NCBI GenBank assembly: GCA_038217425.1
Contig: JBBQPM010000104.1
Coordinates: 1-23,917, forward strand
Direction: 5' to 3'
Length of the DNA: 23,917 bases
Origin: JAIEPT01 sp038217425
GTDB lineage: Bacteria > Planctomycetota > Planctomycetia > Gemmatales > Gemmataceae
The stretch's first letter is position 1, and every line of letters begins with the position of its first letter. Under the pieces are notes generated by a model. The model was given only the letters and a program-made list of their open reading frames with translations, was not told the origin of the DNA and did no database searches. The position numbers and the translations under genes are program-made. Below are positions 1 through 7,886 of this stretch, piece by piece.

Positions 1-750
1 GGAACCGCGGTCGGCACCGGCATCAACACCCATCCCGACTTCGGCAAACGCGTCGCCGAACTCCTCGCCAAGGAGACCGGCATCCCCTTCGTCGAGGCGG
101 CCAACCACTTCGAAGCCAACGCCAATCGCGACGGGCTCGTCGAATGTTCCGGCCAACTCCGCGCCATCGCGGTCACGCTCTTCGGCATCGCCAACAACAT
201 CCGCTGGCTCGGCTCCGGCCCGCGCTGCGGCTTCTACGAAATCATGCTCCCCGATCGCCAGCCCGGTTCCTCCATCATGCCGGGCAAGGTCAACCCCGTC
301 ATGTGCGAAAGCATGATGCAGGTCTGCGCCCGCGTCATCGGCAACGACCAGTGCCTCGCCTTCTCCGGCGCCGTCGGCGGACAGTTCCAGCTCAACATCA
401 TGATGCCCGTGATGGGCCTGGCCTCGCTCGAAAGCGTCGATCTGCTCGCCCAGTGCACCAACGCCTTCGTCGACTTCTGCGCCGAGGAGATGGACGCCAA
501 CCGCGAGGCGTGCAACAAGCAAGTCGAGTGGAGCATGGCCATGGTGACGAGCCTGAACCCGCTCATCGGCTACGACGTCGCCGCGGCGATTGCGAAGGAG
601 GCGTTCAAGGTCGGCAAGACAGTGCGCGACCTGTGCCTGGAGAAGATCAAGGCCGGCACACTCGTGAAGAAGGATTCGGCCGTGGTCGTGACGGCGGCCG
701 AGTTGAGCGCTGCGCTCGACCCGCGGGCGATGACGGAACCCGCGGTTTAG
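1..750 (+). CDS. fumC: Class II fumarate hydratase, C-terminal 249 residues (5' end outside window)
   Basis: The frame is open from base 1 and ends at TAG 748-750, so only the C-terminal part is present (about 249 of the usual 460-470 residues). The family converts fumarate to malate in the TCA cycle as a cytoplasmic homotetramer. The signature loop of the fumarase/aspartase superfamily, GSSIMPGKVNPV, lies at fragment residues 89-100 and supplies the catalytic serine. Upstream, THPDFG, NHFEANANRD and RWLGSGPR match the fumarase core, and LNPLIGYDVAAAIAKEA near the end matches the C-terminal helical domain. Aspartate ammonia-lyase is the main alternative, but GSSIMPGKVNP followed by a V/MCE-type stretch fits FumC better. 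The gene is followed by an inverted repeat and then hrpB on the same strand. No frameshift is seen. Confidence 0.9.
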   Translation, partial: GTAVGTGINTHPDFGKRVAELLAKETGIPFVEAANHFEANANRDGLVECSGQLRAIAVTLFGIANNIRWLGSGPRCGFYEIMLPDRQPGSSIMPGKVNPVMCESMMQVCARVIGNDQCLAFSGAVGGQFQLNIMMPVMGLASLESVDLLAQCTNAFVDFCAEEMDANREACNKQVEWSMAMVTSLNPLIGYDVAAAIAKEAFKVGKTVRDLCLEKIKAGTLVKKDSAVVVTAAELSAALDPRAMTEPAV

Positions 751-798
751 CCGCCGCGCCCTCGCGGCGCGGTCAGGCAGGTCGCGCCACGCCCCCCT

Positions 799-856
799 GT
801 GGGGCACGTTTGTAACGTGCCAGTCCGACACACGGCACGTTACAAACGTGTCCCAC
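799..856. repeat. Inverted repeat family R1, between fumC and hrpB
   Basis: Two 23-nt arms, 799-821 and 834-856, are reverse complements with one mismatch and a 12-nt spacer. Each arm is itself a hairpin: left GGCACGTT-tgt-AACGTGCC at 803-821, and right GGCACGTT-aca-AACGTGTC with one G-T pair. It lies 48 nt after the fumC stop and 28 nt before the hrpB start, with no T-tract, so it could act as a transcript end or processing structure. It is probably a dispersed intergenic repeat, but no second copy occurs in this window. Confidence 0.75.
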
Positions 857-884
857 GAGGAACGTCGCCAGCCGTTGATACCCC

Positions 885-3371
885 ATGATCCCCCTTCCCA
901 TCGACGACGTTCTTCCACAAGCCATCCAGGCCTTGCGGAGTCACGTGAACCTCGTCCTCAAGGCCCCCACCGGTGCCGGCAAAACCACCCGCGTCCCCGG
1001 CGCCCTGCTCAATGCGGGTCTCGCCGAGCGCGGCACGATCGTCATGCTCGAACCACGCCGCCTCGCCGCCCGCGCCGACGCGCGGCGCATGGCCCACGAA
1101 CGCAACCTCCGCCTCGGCGATCTCGTCGGCTACCAGGTCCGCTTCGATCGCGTCGCCGGCCCCAACACGCGCATCCTCGTCGTCACGCCCGGCATTCTCC
1201 TGCAGCGACTCCATCACGAGCCGTTCCTCGAATCCGTGCAGATCATCGTGCTCGACGAGTTTCACGAACGCCAACTCGAGGGCGACCTCGTTCTCGGCAT
1301 CGCGCGACTCCTCCAACAAACAGTTCGCCCCGATCTCAAGCTCGTCGTCATGTCGGCGACGCTCGAAGCTCAAGGGCTGTCGGAATATCTGGGGAAATGT
1401 CCCGTCGTCGAAAGCCAGGGGCGCACGTTTCCGGTGACGATCGAATACGAGAACCGCGCTGCGGGACAGATGCCGCTTGCGGAGTTAGTCGCCGGGGGGG
1501 TGAAGAAGGTGCTCGCCCAGACGACCGGCGACGTGCTCGTCTTTCTTCCGGGTATGTACGAAATCCGCGCCGCCGAGCGCGAACTTCAGGGGCTCGGCTG
1601 CGACGTGTTGCCGCTGCACGGCGACCTCCCCGCGGAGCAGCAAGACGCGGCCCTGCTCCCGGGCCCGCGCCGCAAGATCGTGCTGGCGACCAACGTGGCC
1701 GAGACGTCGGTAACCGTCGAGGGCGTGACCGCGGTCGTCGATAGCGGTCTCGCGCGGATCATGGAGTTCGACCCCCACATCGGCATGGATCGTCTCGAAG
1801 TGAAAGCGATTTCGAAGGCGTCAGCCGACCAGCGTGCGGGGCGCGCGGGGCGCACGCAACCGGGCGTCTGTCTGCGGCTCTGGAACGAGATCGACCAGCG
1901 TGGCCGGATCGAGCAGACGGAGCCGGAGATTCGCCGGGTCGATTTGGCCGGCCCGATCTTGCACCTCTTGTGTCTGGGCGAGGACGTACGAACCTTTCCC
2001 TGGCTCGAAGCGCCCAAACCCGCGGCGGTCGAGCAGGCGCTGGAGTTGCTCCAACGGCTAGACGCGATCGGCGAGCCAGGCCGCGTCAGCGTCTGGAGTG
2101 CAGAGGTCACCGACGTGGGCCGCGACATCGCCCGGATGCCGGTCTCGCCGCGTCTTGGTCGCATGCTGCTCGAAGGTCAGCGCCTGGGCGACGTCCGGCG
2201 CGTCGCCTTGGCCGCGGCGCTGTTGTCGGAACGCGATCCGTTTCAACGTTCGAATCGGCCGCAGACGCTGACGAAGCATCGCACGCATTCGGACGTGCTC
2301 GATCGGCTCGAAGCGATCGAGGAGTTCGAGCGCACCGGGAGATTCGAAACGCCGCTGGGGACACTGAACCGCAACGCGACCCGTTTCCTCTTGCGCTCGC
2401 GCGATCAGATCGTCCGTTCGCTGCGTGACACACCCCTGTCACACATGCCGCCGGAAGAGATCGTGCGGCGAGCGTTATTCGCGGGCTTTCCCGATCGGCT
2501 GGCGCGGCGGCGCAATCCCGGGGCACGCAAGGGGGTGATGGTCGGCGGCCGGGGCGTGCGGCTCAGCAACGGGAGCGGCGTCACCGAGGGCGAACTCTTC
2601 GTCTGCGTCGACGTCGACGCCGGCGGCATCGAAGCCGAGGTGCGTCTGGCTTCTGCTGTCGAACGAGAATGGCTGCCGGCGGATCGGCTGGTGACGACCA
2701 ACGACGTCTATTTCGACGAGAAATCGCAGCGCGTCCAGGCGCGGAAGCGTTTGCGTTTCGACGATCTCTTGCTCGAAGAGACGGCGGGCCATCTCCCGCA
2801 GGCGAGCGTCATCGCCGCGGTGCTGGCCGAAGCGGTGCAGACTCGGCTCGGGCAGGTTTTGCCCGCGGACGATTCGGCGACGGGGCAGTATTTATTGCGC
2901 GTCCGCTGGCTGCGCGAATGGTTGCCGGAGCTGCAACTGCCGGCATTCGATGACGCGGATCTGGGCGAACTTGCTCGGCTCATGTGCGCGGGCTGCAAGT
3001 CGTTCGCGGAACTCAAGAATGTCGACTGGCTTGGCGCCGTGCAGGGCCGGCTGACGTACGAGCAGCGGCAGGCGCTGGAGCGCGAGGCGCCGGAGAAATA
3101 CGCGGTCCCGAGCGGGCATCAGCATGCGCTGAAGTACGAGATGGGTCGGCCGCCGGTGCTGGCGGTGCGCATCCAGGAGATGTTCGGCGTGCGTGAGACG
3201 CCGCGGGTCGCGGGGGGCCGGGTGCGCGTGTTGTTGCATTTACTCGCGCCGAACTATCGCCCGCAGCAGGTGACGGAGGACCTGGCGAGCTTCTGGGCGA
3301 ACACGTATCCGCAAGTTCGTAAGGATCTTCGGGCGCGCTACCCGAAGCATGCGTGGCCGGAGATTCCGTAA
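885..3371 (+). CDS. hrpB: ATP-dependent RNA helicase HrpB (DEAH/RHA-type)
   Basis: This 828-residue protein matches the usual HrpB length. Motif I (Walker A, APTGAGKTT) is at residues 27-35, and motif II is DEFH at 124-127, the variant followed by ER that is typical of HrpB. Motif III SAT is at 157-159 and motif VI QRAGRAGR at 316-323. A helicase-associated region follows, and the HrpB C-terminal domain ends in RYPKHAWPEIP, a characteristic family ending. HrpB is a cytoplasmic DExH-box ATPase of poorly defined substrate, thought to act on RNA. The ATG at 885 puts motif I at the normal distance. No clear Shine-Dalgarno precedes it, which is common in this phylum. It is separated from fumC by repeat R1, and a convergent repeat (R2) starts 8 nt after its stop. 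Confidence 0.93.
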   Translation: MIPLPIDDVLPQAIQALRSHVNLVLKAPTGAGKTTRVPGALLNAGLAERGTIVMLEPRRLAARADARRMAHERNLRLGDLVGYQVRFDRVAGPNTRILVVTPGILLQRLHHEPFLESVQIIVLDEFHERQLEGDLVLGIARLLQQTVRPDLKLVVMSATLEAQGLSEYLGKCPVVESQGRTFPVTIEYENRAAGQMPLAELVAGGVKKVLAQTTGDVLVFLPGMYEIRAAERELQGLGCDVLPLHGDLPAEQQDAALLPGPRRKIVLATNVAETSVTVEGVTAVVDSGLARIMEFDPHIGMDRLEVKAISKASADQRAGRAGRTQPGVCLRLWNEIDQRGRIEQTEPEIRRVDLAGPILHLLCLGEDVRTFPWLEAPKPAAVEQALELLQRLDAIGEPGRVSVWSAEVTDVGRDIARMPVSPRLGRMLLEGQRLGDVRRVALAAALLSERDPFQRSNRPQTLTKHRTHSDVLDRLEAIEEFERTGRFETPLGTLNRNATRFLLRSRDQIVRSLRDTPLSHMPPEEIVRRALFAGFPDRLARRRNPGARKGVMVGGRGVRLSNGSGVTEGELFVCVDVDAGGIEAEVRLASAVEREWLPADRLVTTNDVYFDEKSQRVQARKRLRFDDLLLEETAGHLPQASVIAAVLAEAVQTRLGQVLPADDSATGQYLLRVRWLREWLPELQLPAFDDADLGELARLMCAGCKSFAELKNVDWLGAVQGRLTYEQRQALEREAPEKYAVPSGHQHALKYEMGRPPVLAVRIQEMFGVRETPRVAGGRVRVLLHLLAPNYRPQQVTEDLASFWANTYPQVRKDLRARYPKHAWPEIP

Positions 3372-3379
3372 AGATTGCA

Positions 3380-3495
3380 GAAAGCCCAGGGATGGCTATC
3401 CCTGGGGAGCCCCGAGAAATCAGCATCCCATCCGCGCGGCGGAAGAATCACATGTGTCGGGGCGCTTCCCCAGGGATAGCCATCCCTGGGCTTTC
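3380..3495. repeat. Inverted repeat family R2, copy A (convergent junction)
   Basis: Perfect 27-nt arms lie at 3380-3406 and 3469-3495, with a 62-nt spacer. Each arm contains its own hairpin, CCCAGGGAT-N4-ATCCCTGGG. The spacer extends the pairing inward (agccccga at 3408-3415 against tcggggcgct at 3457-3466), so the whole region can form one very long stem. It fills the gap between the convergent hrpB (stop 3371) and the hydrolase gene (stop 3504) and would serve as a bidirectional end structure. Copies B (9404-9463) and C (23154-23212) are in this window. Confidence 0.92.
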
Positions 3496-3503
3496 GCGTG
3501 GAA

Positions 3504-4676
3504 TCACTTCTTCGCCTGCAATCGGCGAATCTCCGTCTGCGCGGCGGCGCCCGTGGGCGTTCCCTCGTACGACTTCGCCAGCATCGACCAGACCTGGATC
3601 GCCGTTGCGAGGTCGCCGAAACGCTCGAGTCCCTTGGCCTGGGCCGACAGCGACTTGATCTCGTCGGCGCTCCCCTTTTCCTCGATCGCGTTCAGCAGCG
3701 TCTCGTCCTTCTGCAACTCGGTGAGGAGCGTGCGGGCCTTTTTGCCGGTCTCGGTCTTGCCCCAGCGGATGACGACGCCCTGCAGCAGCGTGACGCCGTG
3801 CCACGGGCGCACTTTCAGTTCCTTCTGAGCGCCCGCCAACAATCGCTGCGCTTGCGGCTCGCCGGCGAGACCCTCGTCGCTCTTCACCGCGAGGTCGGGC
3901 CGGGCCTTGCGGTCGTCCTGCCGGCGCTGCAGATCGTCCTTCAGCCAGACGTAGACTTGCTCCATGACGTCGGGGCCGGGGATCGCGTGGCCGAGTTTCG
4001 GCGTCACCCAAAGTTTCGCGCGGATGCCGAGTTCCTGGAAGTAGGGGAACATGTAGACTTCGTTCTCCTTGCGGTTGGAATCGGTCTCGCCGGTGAGGAA
4101 GGCGACGGAGAGTCGGTCTTCGGTACGATGGCGCAGATAGTCGGGCGGCGAGAACGGATTGGTGCCGCAGACGGGGAGGATGCCGGCGAAGTATTCGGGC
4201 AGCGACAACGCGATGGAGCAGGCCATGCGGCCGCCGCCGGAAAAGCCCCCCACATAGGTTTGGTCGGGATCGATGACGTATTGGCGTCGCACGTCGTCGA
4301 GCATGTCGAGGATGATGCGCGTGCGCTGCCCGGCCGGGACGGGATTGCCTGCGGCGTAGGGCGAACAAAAGAAGACGCCATGCTTTTCGCAGACCTTCTT
4401 GAACGCGTTGAATCCGGTCGGTTCGTTGCCCGGCGAGATGAAAGCGATGAGCGGCCAGGCCTTGTTCGGCTTGTAATTTGCGGGGACGAAGAGCTGGTAC
4501 TTCTGCTTGCGCGAATCGTAATCCTTGGGCAGCGCCCCCGGGGGCTGACCCTTCTCGCCCTTGAATCCGCGCACGGCGAACGCCCAGTCGAGCCGAGTTG
4601 GCTGCCCGACGGTGACGATCTTGGTCTGCGCGGCAAGACTTGGCACGAGCAAGAAAACGAGGCAGACGGCACGCAT
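3504..4676 (-). CDS. Secreted alpha/beta-hydrolase (esterase/PHB-depolymerase-like) with C-terminal helical extension
   Basis: 390 residues. Residues 1-16 (MRAVCLVFLLVPSLAA) are a signal peptide, so the protein is exported. Residues 55-250 form an alpha/beta-hydrolase core: FVPANYKP and AFISPG resemble the esterase/polyhydroxybutyrate-depolymerase group. The nucleophile elbow GGFSGGG places the catalytic serine at 146. His230 in LGHAIPGP is the likely catalytic histidine, and Asp199 (TGETDS) a candidate acid. Residues about 250-390 are charged, helical and repeat-like, possibly TPR-like; I do not recognise that part. Substrate is unknown; a carboxylester or peptide-like bond is inferred. It is divergent from the penicillin-acylase gene, 100 bp away. 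The stop TGA (3504-3506) lies 9 nt from repeat R2. Confidence 0.8.
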   Translation of the reverse strand: MRAVCLVFLLVPSLAAQTKIVTVGQPTRLDWAFAVRGFKGEKGQPPGALPKDYDSRKQKYQLFVPANYKPNKAWPLIAFISPGNEPTGFNAFKKVCEKHGVFFCSPYAAGNPVPAGQRTRIILDMLDDVRRQYVIDPDQTYVGGFSGGGRMACSIALSLPEYFAGILPVCGTNPFSPPDYLRHRTEDRLSVAFLTGETDSNRKENEVYMFPYFQELGIRAKLWVTPKLGHAIPGPDVMEQVYVWLKDDLQRRQDDRKARPDLAVKSDEGLAGEPQAQRLLAGAQKELKVRPWHGVTLLQGVVIRWGKTETGKKARTLLTELQKDETLLNAIEEKGSADEIKSLSAQAKGLERFGDLATAIQVWSMLAKSYEGTPTGAAAQTEIRRLQAKK

Positions 4677-4730
4677 GGTTTCGGCTCACAAGAGGTAAAA
4701 TGCGGAGGAGGGTTTTCGCGACGCACCGTT

Positions 4731-4737
4731 TATGATA
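4731..4737. promoter_or_regulatory. Possible shared -10 region between two divergent exported-hydrolase genes
   Basis: The 100-bp divergent gap (4677-4776) holds one AT-rich patch. It reads TATGAT on the plus strand (4731-4736) and TATCAT on the minus strand (4732-4737). Either could be a -10 element for the gene on that side. No good -35 hexamer lies at 16-18 nt on either strand, so this is only a candidate. Confidence 0.25.
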
Positions 4738-4776
4738 CGCTTTCGCGTGTCCCCTTTGCCCCCCGAAAGGAAAGTC

Positions 4777-7101
4777 ATGCGTGCGATCGCGATCGTGGTG
4801 TTACTAATGCCCAGTTTGGCCCGAGCCCAGGCGCCCGAAATCTTGCTGCAGCAGGCGAAGCTTGTCCTCGCGCAGCTCGACGGCGACTTCACTTTGCCGG
4901 TCAAGGAACCGGTCGAGGTCGTGCGCGATCGCTGGGGCATCCCGCACATCTACGCCAAGAATGCCGACGATCTGTTCTTCGCCCAGGGCTTCATCGCCGC
5001 CCAGGATCGGCTCTTCCAGATCGACCTTTGGCGCCGACAGGCGACCGGCGAACTCGCGGAAGTTTTCGGCCCCAGCCACGTCGAGGCCGACACCTTCGCC
5101 CGGCTGCTCAAATACCGCGGCGACATGAACGCCGAGTGGACCAGCTACTCGCCCGACACGAAAGCCATCGCGACCGCATTCACCAACGGCATCAACGCCT
5201 ACATCGATCACATTAAAGACAAACTACCTATCGAATTCCAGATGTTGGGCTATCGGCCCAAGCGCTGGCAGCCCGAAGACGTCCTGGGCCGATCTTCCGG
5301 CATCTACATGTCGCAGAACTTTCGCAACGAGGTCGAACGGACCAAGCTCTTACAGCTGGTCGGAGTCGAGAAAGCGCGCTGGCTGGCGCCGATCCAGCCC
5401 GCACGCGATTACGTCACGCACCTCTCGCCCGACGATCTCAAGCACTTCGACGCCAAGGTGCTCGCGGGGTACAAGGCGGCGACCAAGGCGCTGCAGTTCA
5501 CCACGAGCAAATCCGAAAGCAACAACTGGGTCGTGGATGGCGCCCATTCCGCATCGGGCAAGCCGCTCCTGGCCAGCGATCCACATCGCGCCACTGCCAT
5601 GCCGTCGCTGCGTTACCTCGTGCATCTGAACGCGCCGGGCTGGAACGTCATCGGCGCCGGCGAGCCGGGACTTCCGGGCGTCGCGGTCGGACACAACGAG
5701 AAGATCGCCTGGGGCTTCACCATCATCGGCACCGACCAGGCCGACATCGTCGTCGAGAGCACGCATTCGCGGCTCGCAGATCGCTACAAGGTCGGCTCCG
5801 GCTGGGAGTCGCTGCGCACCGTGACGGAGACGATCGCGGTGAAGGGGAAGCCGGCCCAGGCGGTGCAGCTTCAGTACACGCATCAAGGCCCGGTGCTCTT
5901 TCACGACAAGGCGCGGCACAAGGCCTACGTTTTGCGCTGGGCCGGTAACGAACCCGGAGGGGCCGCATACCTGGGATCGCTCGCCGTCGCCCGCGCGAAA
6001 AATCAGCAGGAATTTCTCAAGGCCCTCCAGTCGTGGCATATCCCCGGGCTCAACTTCGTTTACGCCGACGTCGAGGGAACGATCGGCTGGGTCGCCGCCG
6101 CCTTCACGCCCAAACGCACCGGGTACGACGGCGTTCTCCCGGTCCCCGGCAATTCCGGCTACGAATGGGAGCGATTCCTGCGCATCGACGAGTTGCCGCA
6201 GACGTTCAACCCGAAGGAGGGATTCGTCGCCACCGCCAATCACAACATCATGCCGAAGGACTACCGCAACGAGATCGGTTACGAGTTTTCGCCGCCGTTC
6301 CGCTTTCGCCGACTGCACGAGTTGCTCTCGGCCAAGCCGATGTGGAAGCTCGAGGACTTCAAGGCGCTGCAGCAGGACGCGGTGTCGTTGCCGGCGCGGG
6401 CGCTGGTGCAGTTGCTGAAAAATACCGGCGTGCTCACGAAGAACGAGGAGGCGGCCAAGCTATTCCTCAAGTGGGACGGACACATGGCCGTCGATAGCCA
6501 GGCGGCACTGCTGTACGCGCTGTGGCTGAAAGAGCTGGAGCACGACTTCTTCGCCCTGGGCTACCCGGCCAAGAGCGGCATCGCGTTCGAGACGTTGGCG
6601 GGATTGCCGACGATGTTGACGGCGCTGGAGACCGCCGACCCACGCTGGCTCGGCGACGACGGCGCCGAGACGCGTGCGGATTTGCTCTTGCAGACGCTCG
6701 ATCGCGCGGTGACGAAGATGCGGACGGCGTACAAGGGCAAGACCTGGGGCGAGGTGCATACGGTGACGTTTCGCCATTCGATCGCGAGCCTGAGCAAGGG
6801 GCATGCGGCCGCGTTCAACGTCGGCCCGCTGCAACGGCCCGGCGAGGCGAACACCCCCAACAACACCAAGTACGACGCCAACTTCCAGCAGATTCACGGC
6901 GCCTCGTACCGGCATCTCTTCGACCTGTCCGACTGGGATCTCGGTTTGGCCACGAGCGCTCCGGGGCAGTCGGGGCAGCTCGGCAGTCCGCACTACGCCG
7001 ACCTGGCGCCGCTGTGGGCGCGCGGCGAATACTTTCCGCTCTACTACACGCGCACGAAGGTCGACGAGGCCGCGGCGCATCGCATGGTGCTCAAGCCGTG
7101 A
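4777..7101 (+). CDS. Secreted penicillin acylase family protein (Ntn hydrolase)
   Basis: 774 residues from the ATG at 4777, chosen because a GAAAGGA ribosome site precedes it and it begins a clean signal peptide (MRAIAIVVLLMPSLARA, cut before Gln18). An upstream in-frame ATG at 4732 would hide that signal. The protein fits the penicillin G acylase / acylhomoserine lactone acylase family: an alpha chain with RDRWGIPHIYA, then the autocatalytic site before Ser248 in ESNNWVVDG. Ser248 would become the N-terminal nucleophile of the beta chain. LASDPH, NVIGAGEPGLPGVAVGHN and ANHNIMP are typical of the beta chain. Such enzymes hydrolyse amide bonds of acylated substrates in the periplasm. Penicillin, acyl-homoserine lactones and aculeacin-type lipopeptides are all known family substrates, and the sequence does not decide which. 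It is convergent with the histidine phosphatase gene. Confidence 0.93.
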   Translation: MRAIAIVVLLMPSLARAQAPEILLQQAKLVLAQLDGDFTLPVKEPVEVVRDRWGIPHIYAKNADDLFFAQGFIAAQDRLFQIDLWRRQATGELAEVFGPSHVEADTFARLLKYRGDMNAEWTSYSPDTKAIATAFTNGINAYIDHIKDKLPIEFQMLGYRPKRWQPEDVLGRSSGIYMSQNFRNEVERTKLLQLVGVEKARWLAPIQPARDYVTHLSPDDLKHFDAKVLAGYKAATKALQFTTSKSESNNWVVDGAHSASGKPLLASDPHRATAMPSLRYLVHLNAPGWNVIGAGEPGLPGVAVGHNEKIAWGFTIIGTDQADIVVESTHSRLADRYKVGSGWESLRTVTETIAVKGKPAQAVQLQYTHQGPVLFHDKARHKAYVLRWAGNEPGGAAYLGSLAVARAKNQQEFLKALQSWHIPGLNFVYADVEGTIGWVAAAFTPKRTGYDGVLPVPGNSGYEWERFLRIDELPQTFNPKEGFVATANHNIMPKDYRNEIGYEFSPPFRFRRLHELLSAKPMWKLEDFKALQQDAVSLPARALVQLLKNTGVLTKNEEAAKLFLKWDGHMAVDSQAALLYALWLKELEHDFFALGYPAKSGIAFETLAGLPTMLTALETADPRWLGDDGAETRADLLLQTLDRAVTKMRTAYKGKTWGEVHTVTFRHSIASLSKGHAAAFNVGPLQRPGEANTPNNTKYDANFQQIHGASYRHLFDLSDWDLGLATSAPGQSGQLGSPHYADLAPLWARGEYFPLYYTRTKVDEAAAHRMVLKP

Positions 7102-7108
7102 GCCATTA

Positions 7109-7172
7109 TTTCCGAGCCGGAAGCGTAAGCGACGCTCCGTACGGATCGCCGCTTATGCTTCCGGCTCGGAAA
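7109..7172. repeat. Inverted repeat family R3, copy 1 (convergent junction)
   Basis: 23-nt arms at 7109-7131 and 7150-7172 match with one mismatch around an 18-nt spacer. The core is TTTCCGAGCCGGAAGC. The right arm overlaps the 3' end of the minus-strand histidine phosphatase and encodes its last residues (SEPEA) and stop codon. A second copy lies at 19796-19854. Confidence 0.9.
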
Positions 7173-7794
7173 GGCTCCATTCCAGGGCCGCGATCTCCGC
7201 GGGCCAATCATTGATCCGCGGGGCAACCCATCTGTCGCCGTCGTGAATCAACTCCGTCAAGGCGACGTTGCGGATCGAGGCGATCGTGTCCCAGCGCATG
7301 TTCGCCAGCAGCGACACCAAAATGACGTGGACCACGATGCCGTGAGCGACCACCGCCAAACGCTTGCCGCGATGCGTCTCGACCAGCCGCTCCCAGGCGG
7401 GCATGATGCGCGCCTGCAAATCGTCCAGCGACTCGGCGCCTTCGTGAGCGTACGCGGTCTCGCCCGCCAACCAGCGGCGCTGCGTCTCGGGCCAGATGCC
7501 CGCCAGGCCCGTGAACGGATGCCCCGAAAGTTTCCCGATGCGGCGCTCGTGCAGTTCGGGCTCGATCAGATGCGGTACGGCGCACGCCAGGGCGATGGGC
7601 GCCGCGGTCGCAACCGCCCGCTTCATCGCGGAAGAAACGACGACGGCGGGCTCGAACCCACGCAGGATCTGGGCGATCGCGTCCGCCTGGCGTTTGCCCT
7701 TGGCGCTCAAGTCGATGTCGGATTCGGCGCCGTGAAAGACAAGCGGGCTGGACGTTTCCGCGTGCCGCAGCAGCATGATGTGGGTGACGCTCAC
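7153..7794 (-). CDS. Histidine phosphatase (phosphoglycerate mutase-like) family protein
   Basis: 213 residues from a GTG at 7794. This start gives MSVTHIMLLRHAET, with the RHA(E) phosphohistidine motif (Arg10, His11) near the N-terminus as usual, and an AAAGGCGGG ribosome-site-like stretch lies upstream. Longer frames to 7875 would run into the proS leader. Other family residues are visible: SSAMKRAVATA (second arginine about 59), LHERRIGKLSG (proton-donor glutamate about 83) and VVAHG (second histidine, 151). The family removes phosphate from small molecules or proteins in the cytoplasm. Candidate roles range from a CobC-like phosphatase to a general phosphomonoesterase, and nothing nearby points to cobalamin synthesis. 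Its last codons lie inside repeat R3. It is divergent from proS. Confidence 0.85.
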   Translation of the reverse strand: MSVTHIMLLRHAETSSPLVFHGAESDIDLSAKGKRQADAIAQILRGFEPAVVVSSAMKRAVATAAPIALACAVPHLIEPELHERRIGKLSGHPFTGLAGIWPETQRRWLAGETAYAHEGAESLDDLQARIMPAWERLVETHRGKRLAVVAHGIVVHVILVSLLANMRWDTIASIRNVALTELIHDGDRWVAPRINDWPAEIAALEWSLSEPEA

Positions 7795-7886
7795 AAAGGC
7801 CCGCCTTTCTTCCGCACGCGAAGTTGGTAAGGTAGTTTTAGTCCCTCGCGCCCGTTTCGCAACTTCTTCCCGCAAGGATCGTGCTC

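Noticed and set aside
3498..5216. Long plus-strand open frame antisense to the secreted hydrolase and running into the penicillin-acylase gene
   Set aside because: Its translation has no family motif, and the opposite strand has a complete hydrolase with signal peptide and catalytic motifs. High-GC DNA makes long antisense frames common.
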